64,000 bases of DNA from an uncultured Gemmiger sp. (lineage in GTDB: Bacteria > Bacillota > Clostridia > Oscillospirales > Ruminococcaceae), in contig CALXHT010000004.1 of NCBI GenBank assembly GCA_944388215.1, forward strand, positions 43,701-107,700, written 5' to 3'. The first letter of the stretch is position 1; every line of letters starts with the position of its first letter. Made by a program: the position numbers and the translations under genes. This document shows positions 59,775 to 64,000 of the stretch, one piece after another. The notes under the pieces are model-generated. The model was not told where the DNA came from, searched no databases, and saw nothing but the letters and a program-made list of their open reading frames with translations.

Positions 59775-61220
59775 ATGCTGGATGTAAAACGTAATCTGAC
59801 GACAATGACGGACTTCTATGAGCTGACCATGTCCGCCGGCTATCTGGACGAAGGGTATGAGGACAAGGTAGCGGTGTTTGACATGTTCTTCCGCCGTGTT
59901 CCGGACGGAGGCGGCTATGCGATCATGGCCGGCCTGCAGCAGTTCATTGACGCGGTGGACAATCTGAAGTTCACCGACGAGGACGTGAACTACCTGCGCT
60001 CCACCGGCGTCTTTGACGAGAAGTTCCTGCACTACCTGGAAACCTTCCAGCTGCACTGCAACATCTGGGCCATTGAGGAGGGCATGCCGATCTTCCCCCA
60101 GGAGCCCATCGTCACGGTGGAAGGCCCCGCCATCGAGTGCCAGCTGCTGGAGACTCTGCTGCTGGTGACCTTCAACCACCAGTGCCTCATCGCCACCAAG
60201 GCCAACCGTATTGTCCGTTCGGCCGCGGGACGCCCGGTGATGGAATTCGGCTCCCGCCGCGCCCAGGGGTATGACGCCGCCTACTTCGGCGCCCGCGCGG
60301 CCTACATCGGCGGCTGCGGTTCCACCTCCTGCGTCATGGCGGCCCGGGATTTCGGTATCCCGGCCTCCGGCACGATGGCCCACAGCTGGGTGCAGATGTT
60401 CCCCAGCGAATATGAAGCCTTCAAGAAGTATGCCGAGATGTATCCCGACGCCTGCGTGCTGCTGGTGGATACTTACAACGTGCTGCGCCACGGTGTGCCC
60501 GATGCCATCAAGGTGTTTGACGAGGTGCTCAAGCCCATGGGCAAGCGCCCCAAGGGCATCCGCATCGACTCCGGCGATATCGCCTATCTCTCCAAGAAGG
60601 CGCGCAAGATGCTGGATGAGGCCGGTTACCCCGACTGCACCATCTGCGCCTCCAACAGCCTGGACGAATACCTGGTCCGTGACCTGATTCTCCAGGGCGC
60701 CCGGGTGGACAGCTTCGGCATCGGTGAGAATATGATCACCGCCAAGAGCGACCCGGTGTTCGGCGGCGTCTACAAGCTGGCCGCCGTCAAGGAGGAGGAC
60801 GGCAGCTATACCCCCAAGATGAAGCTTTCGGAGTCGGCGGAAAAGGTCACCATTCCCTGCCTGAAAAAGGTGTGGCGCATCTATGACGAGGACGGCAAGG
60901 CGATGGCCGACCTCATCACCATGGCCGATGAAAAGGTGGAGACCCAGCACGGCATCACGCTGTTCGATCCCATCGAGACCTGGAAAGAGTGCACCTATGT
61001 CCACTGCACGGCGCGCTGCCTGTCCACGCCCATCTACGAGAACGGCAAGCGGGTGTATGAGAGCCCCAGCCTCGACGACATCAAGAAATTCTGCAAGGCC
61101 CAGGTGAATACCCTGTGGGATGAGGTCAAGCGTTTCGAGAATCCTCACCGCTACTATGTGGACCTGAGCCAGAAGCTGTGGGATACCCGCAGCGCCCTGC
61201 TGAAAAAACTGTCCAAATAA
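59775..61220 (+). CDS. pncB: Nicotinate phosphoribosyltransferase
   Basis: NAD salvage: nicotinate plus PRPP gives NaMN. It has 481 residues. It begins NLTTMTDFYELTMSAGYLDE, with FDMFFRRVPDGGGYAIMAGL, then FGSRRAQGYDAAYFGARAAY, and the phosphoribosyl region GIRIDSGDIAYLSKKAR. The start is the ATG at 59775 after AGGAGGA. It is co-transcribed with the dacA-like gene 31 nt upstream. Confidence 0.95.
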   Translation: MLDVKRNLTTMTDFYELTMSAGYLDEGYEDKVAVFDMFFRRVPDGGGYAIMAGLQQFIDAVDNLKFTDEDVNYLRSTGVFDEKFLHYLETFQLHCNIWAIEEGMPIFPQEPIVTVEGPAIECQLLETLLLVTFNHQCLIATKANRIVRSAAGRPVMEFGSRRAQGYDAAYFGARAAYIGGCGSTSCVMAARDFGIPASGTMAHSWVQMFPSEYEAFKKYAEMYPDACVLLVDTYNVLRHGVPDAIKVFDEVLKPMGKRPKGIRIDSGDIAYLSKKARKMLDEAGYPDCTICASNSLDEYLVRDLILQGARVDSFGIGENMITAKSDPVFGGVYKLAAVKEEDGSYTPKMKLSESAEKVTIPCLKKVWRIYDEDGKAMADLITMADEKVETQHGITLFDPIETWKECTYVHCTARCLSTPIYENGKRVYESPSLDDIKKFCKAQVNTLWDEVKRFENPHRYYVDLSQKLWDTRSALLKKLSK

Positions 61221-61248
61221 ATTCATTACAATCGGGTTACAAAACAAA

Positions 61249-61297
61249 CCTCCTGCGCATACTAGGGTCAATACACCGGTAAGCGCGGGAGGTTTTT
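61249..61297 (+). terminator. Terminator whose 3' arm is the ribosome site of the next gene
   Basis: CCTCCTGCGC (61249-61258) pairs with GCGCGGGAGG (61283-61292), all ten pairs including a T-G, then TTTTT. The ATG at 61298 follows at once. GGGAGG is also the only Shine-Dalgarno for that gene, so the fold would both terminate and block translation. Confidence 0.65.
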
Positions 61298-61705
61298 ATG
61301 TTGGAACGGATGAGCTTGTTTGTGTTGGGCGGCGGGGGATACCTGGGCATCGAACTGGCCTGGCGGGGCAGTACCCACTGGACGATGTTTCTGGCGGGCG
61401 GACTTTGTCTGTGCTTTCTGCAGGCGCTGGCCTCCCGGCGGATGGCCCTGCCGCTGGCAGCAGGGGTGGGTGCCGTGGGTGTCAGCGGCCTGGAGGCCGT
61501 GGTGGGGGTACTGTGCCGCCGCTTGCTGCACGTGGCCGTCTGGGATTACAGCGCCGAGTGGGGCAATCTGGCGGGGCTGATCTGCCCCCGGTACTGCTTT
61601 TACTGGTTTTTGCTCTGCGGCTGGGTGGTGGCGGTGCTGCGCCTGGCCAGCTGGACGACAAACAGTCCCTTTTATCGTACCCAAAGGACGGCTGCGAAGA
61701 CCTGA
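61298..61705 (+). CDS. CmpB-like membrane protein (putative ABC-transporter type IV family)
   Basis: 135 residues with about four hydrophobic helices. The C-terminal VWDYSAEWGNLAGLICPRYC and FYWFLLCGWV match the conserved block of the CmpB-type family (PF06541-like). No ATPase gene is adjacent. GGGAGG is 5 nt before the ATG and lies in a terminator stem. The function of this family is poorly known. Confidence 0.75.
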   Translation: MLERMSLFVLGGGGYLGIELAWRGSTHWTMFLAGGLCLCFLQALASRRMALPLAAGVGAVGVSGLEAVVGVLCRRLLHVAVWDYSAEWGNLAGLICPRYCFYWFLLCGWVVAVLRLASWTTNSPFYRTQRTAAKT

Positions 61706-61772
61706 AGTCCTGATTTTGGGACCGCCGATGCTGTATACTGAAGGCATCCAAACAGAAAGGCGGTATCCAACC

Positions 61773-61886
61773 ATGACCCAGCAGTTCAGATATGTCGGCG
61801 GCCACATCGAGGTCTATTCGGAGGGCGGCGAGTTCCTCTTCTCGGCAGACACCATGCAGGAGGCGTGGGAGGAACTGTCCGCGTAA
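61773..61886 (+). CDS. Small protein of 37 residues, unknown
   Basis: The reading frame MTQQFRYVGGHIEVYSEGGE... ends with EAWEELSA. GAAAGGCGG lies 8-16 nt before the ATG. A TATACT (61734-61739) lies just upstream but the -35 is poor. It is soluble and mildly acidic, with no membrane segment. Not recognised. It stands alone in the gap between the CmpB-like gene and a second micro-ORF. Confidence 0.55.
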   Translation: MTQQFRYVGGHIEVYSEGGEFLFSADTMQEAWEELSA

Positions 61887-61974
61887 GGCGTACAGACGCA
61901 ACGCTATTATGTACAATGTGCCGAAATGGTGGAAAATATACAAATAACTTTTGTAAGTTTGTACAAAGTGCATC

Positions 61975-62003
61975 TTGCAAAAGACAGACTTTTTCCGTAT
62001 AAT
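61975..62003 (+). promoter_or_regulatory. Sigma-A promoter of the second micro-ORF
   Basis: TTGCAA (61975-61980), 17-nt spacer, perfect TATAAT (61998-62003). Confidence 0.75.
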
Positions 62004-62035
62004 GAAGACAGAAAACAGAAAGGAGATGGGGTTGC

Positions 62036-62173
62036 ATGTTGAAGCTGCATACCCTGGCGGAATGGATGCATGGATTTCTGGATCCGGATCGTCCGTACGG
62101 TTTGCCGGAGGAGATGTACAACGACGTGATCCCGTCGGGCGTACACGCCTACAACCGTACCGATCTGTTCTGA
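62036..62173 (+). CDS. Small protein of 45 residues, unknown
   Basis: Reads MLKLHTLAEWMHGFLDPDRP then ends HAYNRTDLF. AAAGGAG lies 9 nt before the ATG. It has its own promoter (61975-62003) and a 17-bp terminator stem (62198-62243), a full gene unit. No membrane segment; two conserved-looking blocks (AEWMHGFLDPDRPYGLP and SGVHAYNRTDLF). Not recognised. Confidence 0.65.
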   Translation: MLKLHTLAEWMHGFLDPDRPYGLPEEMYNDVIPSGVHAYNRTDLF

Positions 62174-62197
62174 CAACCCATTCATCCCCACGCAAGC

Positions 62198-62243
62198 ATG
62201 CCCCGTGCCGATGCCTTCGTGCATCGGCACGGGGCATTTTTTG
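62198..62243 (+). terminator. Rho-independent terminator after the 45-residue protein gene
   Basis: A perfect 17-bp stem (62198-62214 with 62221-62237), then a run of T. Confidence 0.92.
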
Positions 62244-62244
62244 C

Positions 62245-62273
62245 TTGTATTTTTTCGCAAAAAAGGGTATTCT
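62245..62273 (+). promoter_or_regulatory. Promoter of the glycosyltransferase/HAD operon
   Basis: TTGTAT (62245-62250), 17-nt spacer, TATTCT (62268-62273). It begins right after the preceding terminator. Confidence 0.6.
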
Positions 62274-62333
62274 AATACTGTTACTGTAAGAAGGCCGGTG
62301 AGGTTGCGCCGGTTCGTCAAAAGGAGTATCCGC

Positions 62334-63353
62334 ATGAAACTGATTACTTTTACTGTGCCGTGCTATAACTCGGCCGCGTATATGGACCGCTGCATCGAGA
62401 CGCTACTGCCGGCGGGGGAGGAGGCCGAGATCATCCTGGTGGATGACGGCTCCACGGACGACACCGGCAAGGTGGCGGACAGCTACGCCGAAAAATATCC
62501 CGATATCGTGCGCGTCATTCATCAGGAGAACGGCGGTCACGGCGAGGGTGTCAACCAGGGCATCCGCAACGCCACGGGACTGTTTTTCAAGGTGGTGGAT
62601 TCCGACGACTGGCTGGACACCGAGGCGCTGGCCAAGGTGATGGAGGTGCTGCGCCGTTTTGCTAAGGCCGAGACGCCGCTGGACCTGCTAATGGCCAACT
62701 ATGTCTATGAGCATGTGGCGGATAACACCCGCAACGTGGTGGACTACACCGGCATCCTGCCGGAGAACCGGGTCTTCCACTGGGATGAGATCGGCAAGTT
62801 CCCGCCGGACAAGAACATCCTGATGCACAGCGTCATCTACCGCACCGAGGTGCTTCGCGCCAGCGGCATGGTGCTGCCCAAGCATACCTTCTATGTGGAC
62901 AATCTGTTTGTCTACCAGCCGCTGCCCCAGGTCAAAACGATCTACTATCTCAATCTGGATCTCTACCGGTATTTCATCGGCCGGGACGACCAGAGTGTCA
63001 ACGAGAAGAACATGATCAAGCGGGTGGACCAGCAGCTGCGTGTCACCCGGCTGATGATGGAAGCGGTGGATCTCTTTGCACTGCCCCCCGAACAGGACAA
63101 GCTGCGCGCCTATATGTTCAACTATTTCTCCATGATGATGGCCATTTCCAGCATCTTCCTGGCACTGGACGGCAGCGAGGAAGCCCTGGCCAAGCGGCAG
63201 AAACTGTGGGATGACCTCAAGGCCCACGACGAGCGGCTCTATCGCCGGTGCCGTCATTCGGTGGCCCAGGCTTGCAACCTGCCTGGGTGGCTGGGCTGCA
63301 AACTGAGCATTGCCGGGTACCGTATTGCGCAGAAGCTCTTCAAGTTCAACTGA
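62334..63353 (+). CDS. Glycosyltransferase family 2 protein
   Basis: 339 residues. The GT-A fold is shown by ITFTVPCYNSAAYMDRCIET, EIILVDDGSTDDTG, NGGHGEGVNQGIRNATG, and the DxD-type KVVDSDDWLD. The last ~130 residues are helical, without a clear membrane helix. It probably adds a sugar to a cell-surface glycan or lipid. The start is the ATG at 62334 after AAAGGAG. A HAD phosphatase follows after 11 nt. Confidence 0.9.
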   Translation: MKLITFTVPCYNSAAYMDRCIETLLPAGEEAEIILVDDGSTDDTGKVADSYAEKYPDIVRVIHQENGGHGEGVNQGIRNATGLFFKVVDSDDWLDTEALAKVMEVLRRFAKAETPLDLLMANYVYEHVADNTRNVVDYTGILPENRVFHWDEIGKFPPDKNILMHSVIYRTEVLRASGMVLPKHTFYVDNLFVYQPLPQVKTIYYLNLDLYRYFIGRDDQSVNEKNMIKRVDQQLRVTRLMMEAVDLFALPPEQDKLRAYMFNYFSMMMAISSIFLALDGSEEALAKRQKLWDDLKAHDERLYRRCRHSVAQACNLPGWLGCKLSIAGYRIAQKLFKFN

Positions 63354-63364
63354 TGGGGGCCGCC

Positions 63365-64000
63365 ATGCAGCAATACAAGACCATTCTGTTTGATCTGGAC
63401 GGCACGCTGACCGACTCGGCGCCCGGCATCCTCAACTCGGTGCGCCATGCCTGCCGGAGGCTGGGCCTGGATGTGCCGGACGAGGCCACACTGCGTCGGT
63501 TTCTCGGCCCGCCGCTGCCCTCCTCCTTCCGGGATTACCTGCACTTGAGCGAGACGGATGTGGCCCGCGCGGTGGATGCGTTCCGGGAATATTACCCTGA
63601 GAAGGGCATCTTTGAAAATGAAGTCTTCCCGGGCATTCCCGAATTGCTCCATGATCTGAAAAAGTCCGGCAAAACGGTGGTGATGGCCACCAGCAAGCCG
63701 GAGGTGTTTGCCCGGCGCATCATGGAACACTTCGCTCTTGCGGACTGCTTTGACGCCATCTGCGGCGCCACCATCGACGAGACCCGCACCGAAAAGGCGG
63801 AGGTGGTTGCCTATGCGCTGCAGACGGCAGGCATTACCGATCGGCAGAATGCGGTAATGGTGGGCGACCGGGAACACGATGTGAAGGGTGCGGCCCGCAA
63901 CGGGCTGCCCTGCATCGGGGTGCTCTACGGCTACGGCAATGCCGAGGAACTCACGGCGGCCGGCGCGGTGGCCCTGGCTCCCACCGTGGAGGATCTGCGC
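63365..64000 (+). CDS. HAD-superfamily hydrolase (phosphoglycolate-phosphatase-like), 3' end cut by the window
   Basis: 212 codons from the ATG at 63365 run off the right edge without a stop. The nucleophile motif is ILFDLDGTLTDSAPGI. Motif II is VVMATSKPEV, the Lys follows in ETRTEKAEVV, and MVGDREHDVKGAARNGLPCI is the C-terminal metal motif. It resembles Gph-type phosphatases of about 215 residues, so only a few residues are missing. Co-transcribed with the glycosyltransferase; substrate unknown. Confidence 0.9.
   Translation, partial: MQQYKTILFDLDGTLTDSAPGILNSVRHACRRLGLDVPDEATLRRFLGPPLPSSFRDYLHLSETDVARAVDAFREYYPEKGIFENEVFPGIPELLHDLKKSGKTVVMATSKPEVFARRIMEHFALADCFDAICGATIDETRTEKAEVVAYALQTAGITDRQNAVMVGDREHDVKGAARNGLPCIGVLYGYGNAEELTAAGAVALAPTVEDLR

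Noticed and set aside
61221..61297. Definite sigma-G promoter for the CmpB-like gene
   Set aside because: CATACTA is present, but a matching -35 at the right distance was not convincing; kept only as a note in the finding on the terminator/Shine-Dalgarno overlap.

Overview
The window reads as a GC-rich, low-mobility chromosomal segment of an endospore-forming Firmicute. Sporulation genes (spoVAC-AD-AE, spoIIP, dpaA-dpaB, spoIIR), AddAB instead of RecBCD, a class B sortase, an L10-leader-controlled rplJL operon and the asp23-dak2-recG block all point to Clostridia. The high GC content and the style of the proteins suggest the Oscillospiraceae/Ruminococcaceae (Subdoligranulum/Gemmiger-like). 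That lineage call is inference from gene content, not from a database match. I see no rRNA, tRNA, CRISPR array, phage or transposase gene.

Layout. 1-4.5 kb: 3' part of glmS, then a membrane UDP-sugar 4,6-dehydratase and a phosphoglycosyl transferase. 4.7-12.9 kb: a CdaR/PucR regulator, YebC, a zinc-ribbon/PASTA protein with an apparently dead kinase domain, a convergent patatin plus divergent PTS Enzyme I-like operon, a nucleotidyltransferase and a MerR regulator. 13-17.5 kb: prmA-rsmE (reverse), a GNAT enzyme, spoVAC-AD-AE, and rpsT (reverse). 17.6-27 kb: spoIIP, asnS-mutY, a small acidic membrane protein, two tandem paralogous membrane proteins ending in LytM/M23-like domains without visible zinc ligands, then dipicolinate synthase dpaAB. 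27-32.7 kb: a MurA-family enzyme, ftsZ, a DivIVA-like coiled-coil protein, and an ECF sigma/anti-sigma pair. 32.7-35.2 kb: a 209-bp palindromic structured element, then reverse-strand HD-domain, YdbC, sortase B and a tiny sortase-type lipoprotein. 35.5-42.8 kb: rfbA-rfbD-rfbB, an acidic-tailed membrane protein, Lrp plus an aminotransferase, ispE and spoIIR. 42.8-53.4 kb: addB-addA, then rpmG-secE-nusG-rplK-rplA and rplJ-rplL. 53.5-64 kb: CBS protein (reverse), asp23-dak2-recG, dacA-pncB, a CmpB-like membrane protein, two micro-ORFs, a glycosyltransferase and a HAD phosphatase cut by the right edge.

Functional themes are cell envelope precursor supply (GlmS, MurA-like, Rml enzymes, PGT), division (FtsZ, DivIVA-like), sporulation and DPA handling, and core translation/secretion. 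Regulation is unusually legible. Many sigma-A promoters have a 17-nt spacer, and there are many long perfect terminator stems.

The most notable second-look items are: the apparent pseudoenzymes (kinase with HRG and GYG in place of HRD and DFG; Enzyme I with an eroded PEP pocket; two LytM-like domains without zinc ligands); the 209-bp nested palindrome at 32.7 kb; a 15-bp perfect hairpin built from rare codons inside mutY; a three-way-junction 5' UTR at 21.3 kb; and a terminator whose 3' arm is the Shine-Dalgarno of the next gene at 61.25 kb.
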